This document shows positions 22,321 through 31,261 of a stretch of DNA of 33,666 bases, piece by piece. Each line of letters opens with the position of its first letter. The first letter of the stretch is position 1. The notes under the pieces are model-generated. The model searched no databases. It was not told where the DNA came from and worked only from the letters and a program-made list of their open reading frames with translations. Where the stretch lies: positions 1 through 33,666 of the forward strand of contig NZ_VFVY01000036.1 in the NCBI RefSeq assembly GCF_006442315.1, given 5' to 3'. The DNA is from Mesorhizobium sp. B2-3-4 (GTDB taxonomy: Bacteria; Pseudomonadota; Alphaproteobacteria; Rhizobiales; Rhizobiaceae). Position numbers and translations under genes: made by a program.

Positions 22321-23547
22321 ATGAACCTTGCGAAATGGACTGCCGGCCTGATGGCCGGAATGGGCATGCTGGCCTTCGCCGCGCAGGCGAATGCGGGTGA
22401 AGTGCGGGTCACCGTCGCCGAATACAGCGCCAAGACCGGGCCGTACTTCGAAGAGGTCAAGAAGGAGTTCGAGGCCAAGAACCCCGGCATCACGGTGAAG
22501 TTCGAGGTGGTGCCGTGGGATGTGCTCCTGCAGAAGCTGACCACCGACATCACCGCCGGCACCAATGCCGACCTCTCCATCATCGGCACGCGCTGGCTGA
22601 TCGATTTCGTCCAGCAGGATGTCGCCGAGCCGCTCGACGGCTATATCACGCCGGAATTCAAAGGCCGCTTCATCGACACCTTCCTGTCGCCCTCGATCAT
22701 GAACGGCAAGACCTACGGACTGCCGATCGCCGCCTCGGCGCGCGCCATGTATTACAACAAGGAGCTGTTCGAGAAGGCCGGTATCGCCAAGCCGCCGGCA
22801 ACCTGGACCGAGCTTCAGGACGACGCGCGCAAGATCAAGGCGCAGGGCGCGTTCGGTTTCGGCCTGCAGGGCAAGGAGATCGAGACCGACGTCTATTATT
22901 ACTACGCCATGTGGTCGCAAGGCACCGAGATCCTCAACAAGGACGGCACGTCGGGCCTCGGCACGCCGGGCGCGCTCGAAGCGGCCAAGCTCTACAAGTC
23001 GATGATCGACGAGGGGCTGACGGAGCCGGGCGTCACCTCCAACAATCGCGAGGACGTGCAGAACCTGTTCAAGCAGGGCAAGGTCGGCATGATGATCACG
23101 GCGCCCTTCCTGTCCAACCAGATCAAGGATGAGGCGCCGAGCCTCAAATACGGGGTGGCCGCCATTCCGGCCGGTCCGACCGGTGCGCGCGGCACCTACG
23201 GCGTCACCGATTCGATGATCATGTTCAAGAACTCCAAGAACAAGGAAGAAGCCTGGAAGCTGATGGACTTCCTGTTCACCACGGAACAGCGCGCCAAGTT
23301 CACGCAAGGCGAAGGTTTCCTGCCGGTGAACAAGGAAGAGGCCAAGATGGACTACTACGTCAACAATGCCGATCTCGCCGCCTTCACCGCGTTGCTGCCC
23401 GACGCCCGCTTCGCGCCGGTCATCCCAGGTTGGGAAGAGGTTGCCCAGATCACGTCCGACGCCATGCAGAAGATCTATCTCGGCGGCGACCCCGAGGCCG
23501 GCTTGAAGGACGCGGCGGCCAAGGCCAACGCGGTGTTGAAGAAATAG
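22321..23547 (+). CDS. ABC transporter extracellular substrate-binding protein
   Basis: This 408-aa periplasmic protein has a signal peptide (LAFAAQANA before GEV, cleavage near 25). It has the family-1 solute-binding fold: VKKEFEAKNPGITVKFEVVPWDVLLQKLTTDI near the start, PLDGYI, GLPIAASARAMYYNKELFEKAG, PATWTEL, and the C-terminal EEVAQITSDAMQKIYLGGDPEAGL. It captures a sugar or related solute for the two permeases. ATG 22321 has GGGAGAGATC upstream. The stop is followed by a strong hairpin and a repeat before the permease genes. Confidence 0.95.
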   Translation: MNLAKWTAGLMAGMGMLAFAAQANAGEVRVTVAEYSAKTGPYFEEVKKEFEAKNPGITVKFEVVPWDVLLQKLTTDITAGTNADLSIIGTRWLIDFVQQDVAEPLDGYITPEFKGRFIDTFLSPSIMNGKTYGLPIAASARAMYYNKELFEKAGIAKPPATWTELQDDARKIKAQGAFGFGLQGKEIETDVYYYYAMWSQGTEILNKDGTSGLGTPGALEAAKLYKSMIDEGLTEPGVTSNNREDVQNLFKQGKVGMMITAPFLSNQIKDEAPSLKYGVAAIPAGPTGARGTYGVTDSMIMFKNSKNKEEAWKLMDFLFTTEQRAKFTQGEGFLPVNKEEAKMDYYVNNADLAAFTALLPDARFAPVIPGWEEVAQITSDAMQKIYLGGDPEAGLKDAAAKANAVLKK

Positions 23548-23567
23548 GGCGTATCTCCCTGCGCCCC

Positions 23568-23601
23568 GTGGCGCGCCCCAGACTCAGGCGGGGCGCGCCA
23601 C
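23568..23601 (+). terminator. Perfect 12-bp hairpin after the binding-protein gene
   Basis: GTGGCGCGCCCC (23568-23579) pairs without mismatch with GGGGCGCGCCAC (23590-23601) over a 10-base loop. No T-run follows. Its place between a binding-protein gene and permease genes fits an mRNA-stabilising or partial-termination hairpin that raises binding-protein levels over permease levels. Confidence 0.7.
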
Positions 23602-23645
23602 ATTCCTAAGCGAAGTAGCTATCGGGCAATCAAATTGTCGATGTC

Positions 23646-23827
23646 GGCGCCGCCCCTCATTGCCCTGCCGGGCATTTCTCCCCGTATAGTGACGGGGAGA
23701 AATGCGCTGGCGGCAGCCTCGGTGCCATCTTTGAGACGCTGGTGATTGGCGAAACCGGCGATGACAGCGTCCCGCTCCCCTCTCTATACGGGGAGAGGAT
23801 GCCGGCAGGCAGGTGAGGGGCAGCGCC
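23646..23827. repeat. Palindromic MITE-like repeat, copy 3, inside the importer operon
   Basis: This is the most complete copy, about 182 bp, with terminal inverted repeats of about 50 bp. Left terminus: GGCGCCGCCCCTCAT, then CCTGCCGGGCAT and the hairpin TTTCTCCCCGT-ATAGTG-ACGGGGAGAAA. The right terminus mirrors it (CTCTCTATACGGGGAGAG, ATGCCGGCAGGCAG, GTGAGGGGCAGCGCC). The core between the halves differs from copy 1. It lies in the 339-bp gap between the binding protein and the first permease. Confidence 0.85.
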
Positions 23828-23886
23828 GCCATGCGTATGGAATTCGAGCCCGCACAGGTCCACAGTAATACGGTCCCGGCCAGTCG

Positions 23887-24756
23887 ATGCAAAATCGTTT
23901 CCTGCCCTATCTCCTGACCCTGCCCAGCCTGTTCCTGGCGGCGGTGGTCATCTTCTGGCCGGTCTGGGACCTGATCCAGATTTCGACGCATGACGTCAGC
24001 CGGTTCGGCCAGCTGCGCGACTTCTCCGGCCTGACCAATTTCGCCGCGCTCACCGCCGATCCCGACTTCGTCTCGGCCCTCTGGCGCACCGGACTATGGA
24101 CGCTGCTGGTGGTCGGCGGCGCGCTGCTGGTCTCGATTCCGGTGGCGATGATCCTCAACACCGACTTCCATGGCCGGGGCCTTGCCCGCGTCATCATCAT
24201 GCTGCCCTGGGCGGTGTCGCTGACGATGACGGCCGTGGTCTGGCGCTGGGCGCTCAACGGCGAAAGCGGGATGCTGAATTCGGCGCTGATCGGCCTCGGC
24301 CTGATCGACCACAACATCCAGTGGCTGGCGCAGGCCAGCACCGCCTTTCCCATGCAGGTGCTGATCGGCATATTGGTGACGGTGCCCTTCACCACCACCA
24401 TCTTCCTCGGCGGCCTGTCATCCATCCCGGACGATCTCTACGAGGCGGCGGCACTCGAAGGAGCGACAGCGCTGCAGCAGTTCCGGGAAATCACCTTTCC
24501 GCTTCTGAAACCGTTCATAAACATCGCCATCGTGCTCAACACCATCTATGTCTTCAACTCGTTCCCGATCATCTGGGTGATGACGCAGGGCGGGCCGGCG
24601 AATTCGACCGACATTCTGGTGACGCATCTCTACAAGCTCGCCTTCCGCATCGGCAAACTCGGCGAGGCCTCGGCGGTGTCGCTGGTGATGTTTGCCATAT
24701 TGCTCGTCTTCACCATGATCTATGTCAGGCTGGCCATGCGGGAGCAGCGCGCATGA
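23887..24756 (+). CDS. ABC sugar-type transporter permease 1
   Basis: This 289-aa inner-membrane protein of the MalF/UgpA class has six predicted helices. The cytoplasmic EAA loop, EAAALEGATALQQFREITFPLLKP, contacts the ATPase. The N-terminus (LPYLLTLPSLFLAAVVIFWPVWDLIQIS) and the stretch MTQGGPANSTDILVTHLYKLAF are typical. ATG 23887 has only a weak ribosome site. It overlaps permease 2 by four bases (ATGA). Confidence 0.95.
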   Translation: MQNRFLPYLLTLPSLFLAAVVIFWPVWDLIQISTHDVSRFGQLRDFSGLTNFAALTADPDFVSALWRTGLWTLLVVGGALLVSIPVAMILNTDFHGRGLARVIIMLPWAVSLTMTAVVWRWALNGESGMLNSALIGLGLIDHNIQWLAQASTAFPMQVLIGILVTVPFTTTIFLGGLSSIPDDLYEAAALEGATALQQFREITFPLLKPFINIAIVLNTIYVFNSFPIIWVMTQGGPANSTDILVTHLYKLAFRIGKLGEASAVSLVMFAILLVFTMIYVRLAMREQRA

Positions 24757-25577
24757 GAAGCAAGTTGAAGCGTACCGTCATCGCCTGGCTGCTGCTGTCG
24801 CCGCTGATCGTGGTGACGATCTTCCCCTTCGCCGTGATGTTCCTGACAGCGGTCAAGCCACGCACCGAGGTGCTGACACCCAGCTGGTGGCCGAGCGAGT
24901 TTCGCTGGTCGAATTTCTCCGACATGTGGGTGGCGACCGGCTTCGGCCAGGCGCTGGCCAATTCGCTCTATGTGTCGGTGATCGCCACCGTCGGCGCCAT
25001 CCTCATTTCGGTGCCCGCGGCCTATGCCATGTCGCGCTTCCGCTTTGCCGGCTATGGCGCCTTCCGCCAGTTCCTGCTGATCTCGCAGATGATCTCGCCG
25101 ATCGTGCTGGTGCTCGGCCTGTTCCGGCTGATGGCTGCCTGGGGGCTGGTGGAATCGACCACCGCGCTGGGTTTCATCTACATGGCCTTCAACGTCGCCT
25201 TCACCGTCTGGATGCTGCAGAGTTATTTCGACACCATTCCACGCGATCTCGAGGAAGCCGCCTGGATGGAAGGCGCCGGGCGCTGGCTGACGCTCAGAAA
25301 AGTGTTCCTGCCGCTCTGCCTGCCGGCGATCGCGGTGACGGCGATCTTCACCTTCATCAACGCCTGGAACGAATTCGTCGTGGCGCTGACCATGCTGCGC
25401 AGCCAGGAGAGCTACACGCTGCCGATCCAGGTTTTTTCCCTCGTCGCCGGCCGCTACACGATCGAATGGCACCATGTCATGGCGGCCACGCTGCTGGCCA
25501 CGCTGCCGGTGGCGATCCTGTTCATCTGGTTGCAGCGCTATCTGGTCAGAGGCCTCGCGCTCGGGGCCGTCAAATAA
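24753..25577 (+). CDS. ABC sugar-type transporter permease 2
   Basis: This 274-aa MalG/UgpE-class permease has six predicted helices and the EAA loop EEAAWMEGAGRWLTLRKVFLPLCLP. Typical segments include PAAYAMSRFRFAG and FTFINAWNEFVVALTML. ATG 24753 overlaps the permease 1 stop, so the two are translated together and form the membrane channel with the ATPase at 20293-21363. It is followed after 20 bp by the M81 peptidase gene. Confidence 0.95.
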   Translation: MRSKLKRTVIAWLLLSPLIVVTIFPFAVMFLTAVKPRTEVLTPSWWPSEFRWSNFSDMWVATGFGQALANSLYVSVIATVGAILISVPAAYAMSRFRFAGYGAFRQFLLISQMISPIVLVLGLFRLMAAWGLVESTTALGFIYMAFNVAFTVWMLQSYFDTIPRDLEEAAWMEGAGRWLTLRKVFLPLCLPAIAVTAIFTFINAWNEFVVALTMLRSQESYTLPIQVFSLVAGRYTIEWHHVMAATLLATLPVAILFIWLQRYLVRGLALGAVK

Positions 25578-25597
25578 CTATTCCAGGAAAAGGCTTC

Positions 25598-27073
25598 ATG
25601 CGCATCTTCACCGCCTCGCTGGCGACCGAAACCAACACCTTCTCGCCGGTGCCGACCGACCGGGCCTCGTTCGAGATGGCGTTCTATGCCGGGCCGGGCA
25701 AGCATCCTGAGACGCCGACGCTGTGCTCCTCGCCGATCGTGGCGCTGCGCCGGCGCGCGGCCGCAGAAGGGCTCACCGTCATCGAAGGCACCGCCACCTG
25801 GGCGGAGCCGGGCGGCCTGGTGCAGCGCCAGACCTATGAAGCGCTGCGCGACGAAATCCTGGGCCAGCTCGAGGCGGCGCTGCCGGTCGATGCCGTGATC
25901 CTGGGCCTGCATGGCGCAATGGTGGCGCAAGGCTATGACGATTGCGAGGGCGACCTGCTCGCACGGATACGCGACATCGTCGGGCCTGATGTGGTGATCG
26001 CTTCGGAGTTCGACCCGCACAGCCACCTGACACCGAAGCGCGTGGCCGCCTGCAATGTCATGGGCTATTTCCTCGAATTCCCGCACACCGATTTCTACGA
26101 GCGCGGCGAGCACGTGGTCGAGCTCGGGCTGGCGGCGGCGCGCGGTGAAATCAAGCCTGTGATTTCGACCTTCGACTGCCGCATGATCCAGGTGTTGCCG
26201 ACAAGCCGCGAGCCAATGCGGTCCTTCGTTGATCGCATCAAGGCGCTGCATGGCAGGGATGGCGTGCTGTCGGTCTCGGTCATTCATGGCTTCATGGCCG
26301 CCGACGTGCCGGAAATGGGCACGCGCATCCTTGTCGTCACCGACAATGACAAGGCCGGCGGCGATGCGCTGGCGGAACGGCTGGGGCGAGAGCTCTACGG
26401 CTTGCGCGAAAAGACCGCGATGACGATGCTTTCCTCGGCCGATGGCATCGAGCGCGCGTTGGCCGTGCGTGCAACGCGCCAGGACAAGCCGGCTGTCATC
26501 GCCGATATCTGGGACAACCCGGGTGGCGGCGTGCCGGGCGACGGCACCTTCGTGCTGCGCGAAATTCTGGCGCGCGGCATCACAAGCGTCGGTGTCGCGA
26601 CGATCTGGGATCCGATCGCGGTGACGTTCTGTCAGGCGGCGGGCGAGGGCGCGGTCATCGACCTGCGTTTCGGCGGCAAGGCCGGGCCGCAGGCGGGCGA
26701 ACCGATCGACGCCCGCGTGACCGTTTTGAAGGCCGTTTCAGAGGGGTGGCAGAGTTTCGGGCCGAGCCGGGTGACATTGGGGCCTTCAGCGGTCGTGCGC
26801 ATCGAAGGCACCGAGGTCGACGTCATCCTCAACACCAACCGCACGCAGACCTTCGAGCCCGATATCTTTTCCAATATCGGCATCGATCCCATGTCCAAGG
26901 ACATCCTGCTGATCAAGTCGACCAATCATTTCTACGCCGGCTTCGAGCCGATCGCCGCCGAGATCATCTATGTCGCGGCGCCGAGTTCCTATCCCAGCAA
27001 TCCGGCGGTGACGGATTACAGGAAGCTGACGCGGCCGGTGTGGCCGAGGGCGGCTGATCCGTGGGGGATGTAG
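25598..27073 (+). CDS. M81 family (MlrC/microcystinase C-like) metallopeptidase
   Basis: This 491-aa protein has an M81-type N-terminal domain (starts MRIFTASLATETNTFSP; ILGLHGAMVAQGYDDCEGDLL; SEFDPHSHLT with a metal-binding Asp and His; FPHTDFYERG with a further His) and an MlrC C-terminal domain (ADIWDNPGGGVPGDGTFVLREIL; NRTQTFEPDIFSNIGIDP). Relatives hydrolyse unusual peptides, and most family members have no known substrate. ATG 25598 has AGGAAAAGG upstream. The same frame stays open back to 24722 through permease 2, but that part is not coding. It is last in the rightward operon and may hydrolyse the imported compound. Confidence 0.92.
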   Translation: MRIFTASLATETNTFSPVPTDRASFEMAFYAGPGKHPETPTLCSSPIVALRRRAAAEGLTVIEGTATWAEPGGLVQRQTYEALRDEILGQLEAALPVDAVILGLHGAMVAQGYDDCEGDLLARIRDIVGPDVVIASEFDPHSHLTPKRVAACNVMGYFLEFPHTDFYERGEHVVELGLAAARGEIKPVISTFDCRMIQVLPTSREPMRSFVDRIKALHGRDGVLSVSVIHGFMAADVPEMGTRILVVTDNDKAGGDALAERLGRELYGLREKTAMTMLSSADGIERALAVRATRQDKPAVIADIWDNPGGGVPGDGTFVLREILARGITSVGVATIWDPIAVTFCQAAGEGAVIDLRFGGKAGPQAGEPIDARVTVLKAVSEGWQSFGPSRVTLGPSAVVRIEGTEVDVILNTNRTQTFEPDIFSNIGIDPMSKDILLIKSTNHFYAGFEPIAAEIIYVAAPSSYPSNPAVTDYRKLTRPVWPRAADPWGM

Positions 27074-27077
27074 CGTT

Positions 27078-27106
27078 CTGCCTTCTCCCCTTGTGGGAAA
27101 AGGCAG
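27078..27106. terminator. Bidirectional terminator between convergent genes
   Basis: CTGCCTT-C-TCCC, a CTTGT loop, then GGGA-A-AAGGCAG forms an 11-bp stem with one internal mismatch, between the M81 stop (27073) and the M3 peptidase stop (27114). Its place between two convergent genes makes a bidirectional terminator likely. Confidence 0.65.
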
Positions 27107-27113
27107 GGGCGCG

Positions 27114-29168
27114 CTACACCAACCCGCGCTTCACCATCATCGCTTCAGGCGACGGCATCTTGCCGCGAAACGCGGTGTAGAGCTCTTCGGGATCCTTCGA
27201 GCCGCCAGCGGCGTAGATATTCTTCCGCAGCCGCTCGGCAAGCGCCGGATTGAAGGGGTCGCCGGTTTCCTCGAAGGCGGCGAAGGCGTCGGCGTCGAGC
27301 ACTTCGGACCACATGTAGGAATAATAGCCGGCCGAATAGCCGTCGCCGGCGAAGACATGGCCGAAATGCGGGGTACGGTGGCGCATCGCGATCGTGTCGG
27401 GCATATGCAGGTGCTCAAGCGTCTCGGCTTCAAAACGAAGCGGCTCAGCCGGCGCGTCGGGGCGTGCATGGTACGCCATGTCGATCAGGGCGGAGGCGGT
27501 GAACTCGACCGTGGCGAAACCGGCGCCAAAGGTGCGGGCGGCCAGCATCTTGTCGAGCAGCGCCTTCGGCATCGGCTTGCCGGTCTTGACGTGCAGCGCA
27601 TGCTTTTCCAGCACCGCCGGCACGGTCAGCCAGTGTTCGTAGAGCTGCGAGGGCAGCTCGACGAAATCGCGGCTGACCGAGGTGCCCGAGACCGACGGCC
27701 AGGTGACGTCGGTCAGCATGCCGTGCAGCGCATGGCCGAACTCATGGAACAGCGTCTTGGCCTCGTCGACCGACAGCAGGGCCGGTTCACCCGCCGGCGG
27801 CTTGGCGAAGTTCATGATGTTGTAGATCACCGGCTTCGAGCCATGGCCGAGACGATAGCCGGACTTCAGCGCGCTCATCCATGCGCCGGAGCGTTTCGAA
27901 GGCCGCGCGAAATAGTCTGCCAGGAACAGGCCGCGCTCGCTGCCGTCGGCATTGTTGACGACGAAGACGCGCGCGTCCGGATGCCAGGCGGCGATGCCCT
28001 TCTTCTCCTCGAAGGTGATGCCGAACAGGCGTGTGGCCACGTCGAAGCAGGCGTCGATGACGCGGTCGAGCTGCAGGTAGGGTTTCAGTTCCGCCTCGTC
28101 GAAGGCGAATTTCTCGGCGCGCAGCTTCTCCTGGTAGAAGCGCCAGTCCCAGGCGGCGAATTTTTCGTTGCTGCCTGCTTGCGCCGCCAGCCGTTCCAGT
28201 TCCTTCTGGTCGGCGGCCGCCTTCTCCAGCGCCTTTTCCCAGACCGGATCGAGCAGTGCATGCACCGCCTTCGGCGTCTTGGCCATGGTGTCGTCGAGCT
28301 TGAGTGCGGCGAAGGAGGCGTAGCCGAGCAGCTTGGCCTTCTCGGCGCGCAGTTTCAGCATGTCGCGGACCACAGCCGTGTTGTCGGACGCACCGCCATT
28401 CTGGCCGCGCATGGTGAAGGCACGGAAGGCCGTTTCGCGCAGGTCGCGGCGTTCGGAGAAGGTCGTGAACGGCTCGTAGATCGAGCGCGACAGGGTGACG
28501 GCGTAGCGGCCCTTCTGGCCGCGCATCTCGGCCGCCTCGGCCATCGAACTTTTCACGAAATCGGGCAGGCCGGCGAGGTCTGATGCGTCGAGGAACAGCG
28601 CCCAGTCACGCTCGTCGGCAAGCACGTTCTGGCCGAAAGTCGTGCCGAGCGACGACAGCTCCTCGCTGATCCCTGCCAGTCGTTTCTTGCCGTCGGCATC
28701 GAGCTTGGCGCCGGAACGGACGAAGCCCTTCCAGGTCTTTTCCAGGACGCGCAGCGTCTCGGGGTCGAGCTTCAGGGCTTCCCGGCGCTGATAGAGATCG
28801 TCGATGCGGGCAAACAGCTTCTCGTTCATCGAGATCGCCGAGAAATGCCGCGACATTTTCGGGGAGATATCGCGCTCCAGTGCCTGGATCGTCTCGTTGG
28901 TGTAGGCGCCGGCGCGGCACCAGAAGATCGACGAGACGTGATCCAGCGCCTCGCCGCCCAGTTCCAGCGCGGCAAGTGTGTTCTCGATGGTCGGCGCGTC
29001 CTTGTTGCCGGCGATCGCGTCGATTTCCGCCTCGTGCGCCTTCAGCGCCGCGTCGAAGACCGGCGAAAAATCGCCGTCGCCGATATGGGCGAAATCAGGC
29101 AGGCCGAGCGGTCCCTGCCACGCGGTCAATGGATGGGCGGCGAGGTCGACGGCTTTCGTGGAGGGCAT
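27114..29168 (-). CDS. M3 family oligopeptidase / peptidyl-dipeptidase (Dcp/PrlC-like)
   Basis: This 684-aa cytoplasmic zinc metallopeptidase has the HEFGH zinc motif at about 474-478 (LFHEFGHALHGML). The downstream region FGAGFATVEFTASALIDMAYH and YSAGYYSYMWSEVLDADAF is typical of the M3 family. N-terminal helices (PTIENTLAALE, QALERDISPKMSRHF) also fit. It digests short peptides from protein turnover. ATG 29168 is preferred over an upstream TTG at 29195. A weak GAAAG site precedes it. It is convergent with the M81 gene and follows a divergent-free gap from the SnoaL-like gene. Confidence 0.94.
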   Translation of the reverse strand: MPSTKAVDLAAHPLTAWQGPLGLPDFAHIGDGDFSPVFDAALKAHEAEIDAIAGNKDAPTIENTLAALELGGEALDHVSSIFWCRAGAYTNETIQALERDISPKMSRHFSAISMNEKLFARIDDLYQRREALKLDPETLRVLEKTWKGFVRSGAKLDADGKKRLAGISEELSSLGTTFGQNVLADERDWALFLDASDLAGLPDFVKSSMAEAAEMRGQKGRYAVTLSRSIYEPFTTFSERRDLRETAFRAFTMRGQNGGASDNTAVVRDMLKLRAEKAKLLGYASFAALKLDDTMAKTPKAVHALLDPVWEKALEKAAADQKELERLAAQAGSNEKFAAWDWRFYQEKLRAEKFAFDEAELKPYLQLDRVIDACFDVATRLFGITFEEKKGIAAWHPDARVFVVNNADGSERGLFLADYFARPSKRSGAWMSALKSGYRLGHGSKPVIYNIMNFAKPPAGEPALLSVDEAKTLFHEFGHALHGMLTDVTWPSVSGTSVSRDFVELPSQLYEHWLTVPAVLEKHALHVKTGKPMPKALLDKMLAARTFGAGFATVEFTASALIDMAYHARPDAPAEPLRFEAETLEHLHMPDTIAMRHRTPHFGHVFAGDGYSAGYYSYMWSEVLDADAFAAFEETGDPFNPALAERLRKNIYAAGGSKDPEELYTAFRGKMPSPEAMMVKRGLV

Positions 29169-29266
29169 GGAGGGTCTTTCGCTAGGGGCCGGCAAGGCAG
29201 CGGAGGGATGTCACCGATGTAGGGCGCGGTCGGCAAGCCCGCAATATGGCAGCTGGCCGATCCGCT

Positions 29267-29701
29267 TCAGTAGCCGTCGCAGTTTTCGGCGATCGCCGCT
29301 TGCGAGCTGGCGGTGATGTGGCTGTCGGCCACCGCGAAGGTTTCCTGCATCAGCACATTGTTGTTGGGGAAGTCGTAGCAGGCGATCACGGTGGTGACCC
29401 CACCTTCGCTCTTCTCGATGCGGTGCCGGATGGCGGCGCCGGCAACGGCGCCTTTCCATTCGTCGAGCGAGGCGATGAACTCCTGCTTGCTCTGCACGAC
29501 GCCGAGGTCGTCGAGGTTGATGCGGACGTCGTCGGCGAGCAGATCCGAGAGTTCGGTGCGGTCGGCGACAAGCAGGGCCGAATACCAGCGGCTGATGATG
29601 GTGCCGTCATCGGCACGCGCGGCGATGATCGCCAGCAGCAATGCCGCTGCCGTGAATAGGAACGGCCGGACGTCTGTCAGCTGGCGCGCCGCCCGCATCA
29701 T
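29267..29701 (-). CDS. Exported SnoaL/NTF2-like protein, unknown function
   Basis: This 144-aa protein has an N-terminal signal peptide (PFLFTAAALLLAIIAARA before DDG). The mature part of about 115 residues resembles an NTF2-like (DUF4440/SnoaL) domain: TIISRWYSALLVADRTELSDLLADDVRINLDDLG, then SKQEFIASLDEWKGAV. Two Cys (IACYDFP and ENCDGY) may form a disulfide in the periplasm. ATG 29701 overlaps the carbonic anhydrase stop by four bases, so the two are coupled. No catalytic role can be assigned. Confidence 0.8.
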   Translation of the reverse strand: MMRAARQLTDVRPFLFTAAALLLAIIAARADDGTIISRWYSALLVADRTELSDLLADDVRINLDDLGVVQSKQEFIASLDEWKGAVAGAAIRHRIEKSEGGVTTVIACYDFPNNNVLMQETFAVADSHITASSQAAIAENCDGY

Positions 29702-30342
29702 TCCAGCACCGGCCGCTCGAAATCGCCGGTCTCCTTGTTCATCGCCCAGAGTTCGCCGGTCGAAATGTCGAACCAGGCGCCGTGCAGCGACAGCCGCCCC
29801 TTGCCCTCGAGGATCGAGACGCAAGGGAAGGTCCTGAGGTTGGCGAGGGAATAGCGGATCGAAATGCGCTCCAGCGCGGTCTGGCGCTCCGTCGCCGTCA
29901 TCATCGTGCTCGCGGCCACTGTCTCGGCGGCCGGCGCGATCAGGCTCATCCACTTGCCGATGAAGTCGCCTGGCGACAGCGGCGCGGACGTTGTGTCGAG
30001 CGCGGCGCGAATGCCGCCGCAGCGGCCGTGGCCCATGACGACGATGTTCTTGACCTTGAGGCTCTGAACGGCGAATTCGAGCGCGGCCGACGTCGAATGG
30101 AACTCGCCATCCGGTTCGTAAGGCGGCACCAGATTGCCGACATTGCGCAGCACGAAGAGCTCACCGGGACCGGCGTCGAAGATCGCTTCGGGGGCCGAGC
30201 GCGAATCGCAGCAGGCGACGATCATGGTTTCCGGCGACTGTCCCTCGCGGGCAAGGTCGCGATAGCGACCGCTCTCGGCGAGATAACGGCCATTCATGAA
30301 GTTGCGATAGCCGGTAAGCAGATGTTCGGGAAGATGAGGCAT
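29698..30342 (-). CDS. Beta-class carbonic anhydrase
   Basis: This 214-aa cytoplasmic enzyme hydrates CO2 to bicarbonate. Zinc ligands are Cys45, His105 and Cys108 (ACCDSR and GHGRCGG), with the catalytic Asp46-Arg48 dyad. FVLRNVGNLVPPYEPD and SAALEFAVQSLKVKNIVVMGH are family landmarks. ATG 30342 (MPHLPEHLL) is preferred; a TTG 23 codons earlier also keeps the frame. Its ribosome site is weak. It is first in a two-gene operon with the SnoaL-like gene. Confidence 0.94.
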   Translation of the reverse strand: MPHLPEHLLTGYRNFMNGRYLAESGRYRDLAREGQSPETMIVACCDSRSAPEAIFDAGPGELFVLRNVGNLVPPYEPDGEFHSTSAALEFAVQSLKVKNIVVMGHGRCGGIRAALDTTSAPLSPGDFIGKWMSLIAPAAETVAASTMMTATERQTALERISIRYSLANLRTFPCVSILEGKGRLSLHGAWFDISTGELWAMNKETGDFERPVLE

Positions 30343-30490
30343 GGGGCGGCTAAGGCCTTTCCGGGTTGGAGGCGGCAGCTCATTGCGGTCGAGGAAAGGC
30401 TCTAACGGCAAAAGCCCGTCACGAGCAATGCAGAATTATGGGGGCTGGCCATAAATGCCATGCGCCAAAGTGAGAGACCAGCGCACATTG

Positions 30491-31261
30491 TCATGCCCAG
30501 ATGGCGACCGGTATCCCAAAACCGTCGGCATTCGGCGGGTCGGGAAACGGCCTTGCCGTGCCGTCGGCGATGCGGCCGGCGACCAGCATCATCGCGGCCG
30601 CATCGAGGAAGTCATCGGCTGCCGCGCCACGCGGCGGCGGCCGATCGAGGAAGTCCATGTCATAGCCATGCCGGCATAGCAGCGCCTTGCGCTCTTCCAT
30701 GCCGACCGGATTGATGCTGCCCTTGATCTTCTTCGGCAGCCGCATCGCCTGGCCGCCATTCAGGCGGCAGAAGGCCACTTCCGGATGCGATTCGAAGATG
30801 CGGCCGCGCAGGGCAGGCCGCGCCATAAGCAGCGCGTCGATCTCGCGGATCTTCGAAAAGATGCCGAAGGCCTGGATCGACACGCCGCGCGGCGGATCGG
30901 ATGTCACCTTTGCAACCTCGCTCGCCCGGCGATGAGCCTCATACCAGGCCTCCAGAGTGGTGAAGTCGCTGGTGTCGGCATAGAGGGCGGCGCGGGACGG
31001 AATGGAGAAGACGCTGGACTGGCGCGGCCCGAGCAGCGGTCGTACCAGCGCCTCCGGTCCGCGCCCGCCCTTTTGCGAAAATTCAGGCAAGCCGATCGGC
31101 ATGTCGACGGCGATGACCGCATCCTCGGCAATTGCCGCAAGCAGCGCGGCGAAACTGGCAAAGACCGCGACTGACGGCGATGCACCAGGACCGCACCGGA
31201 CAGCGACCCAGCCGGCCTTGCAGCCGTCGGCGCCGACCAGTTCGATGCCAGCCGAATTCAC
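30491..31261 (-). CDS. DUF429 domain protein
   Basis: This 256-aa protein has the DUF429 features GADGCKAGWVAV near the start, VIAVDMPIGLPE at about 50-61, FSIPSRAALYA, and RIFESHPEVAFCRLNG. The fold is RNase-H-like, and the biochemical function is unknown. The start is GTG 31261, which overlaps the stop of the pyridoxal kinase gene (GTGA), so it is translated by coupling. No ATG fits. Context does not reveal its role. Confidence 0.85.
   Translation of the reverse strand: MNSAGIELVGADGCKAGWVAVRCGPGASPSVAVFASFAALLAAIAEDAVIAVDMPIGLPEFSQKGGRGPEALVRPLLGPRQSSVFSIPSRAALYADTSDFTTLEAWYEAHRRASEVAKVTSDPPRGVSIQAFGIFSKIREIDALLMARPALRGRIFESHPEVAFCRLNGGQAMRLPKKIKGSINPVGMEERKALLCRHGYDMDFLDRPPPRGAAADDFLDAAAMMLVAGRIADGTARPFPDPPNADGFGIPVAIWA

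Noticed and set aside
24722..25597. N-terminal extension of the M81 frame through permease 2
   Set aside because: Open by chance; the M81 family begins at MRIFTAS (25598), which has a good ribosome site, and permease 2 is clearly coding in another frame.
27093..28583. 496-aa frame antisense to the M3 peptidase
   Set aside because: Shadow of a complete M3 peptidase gene.
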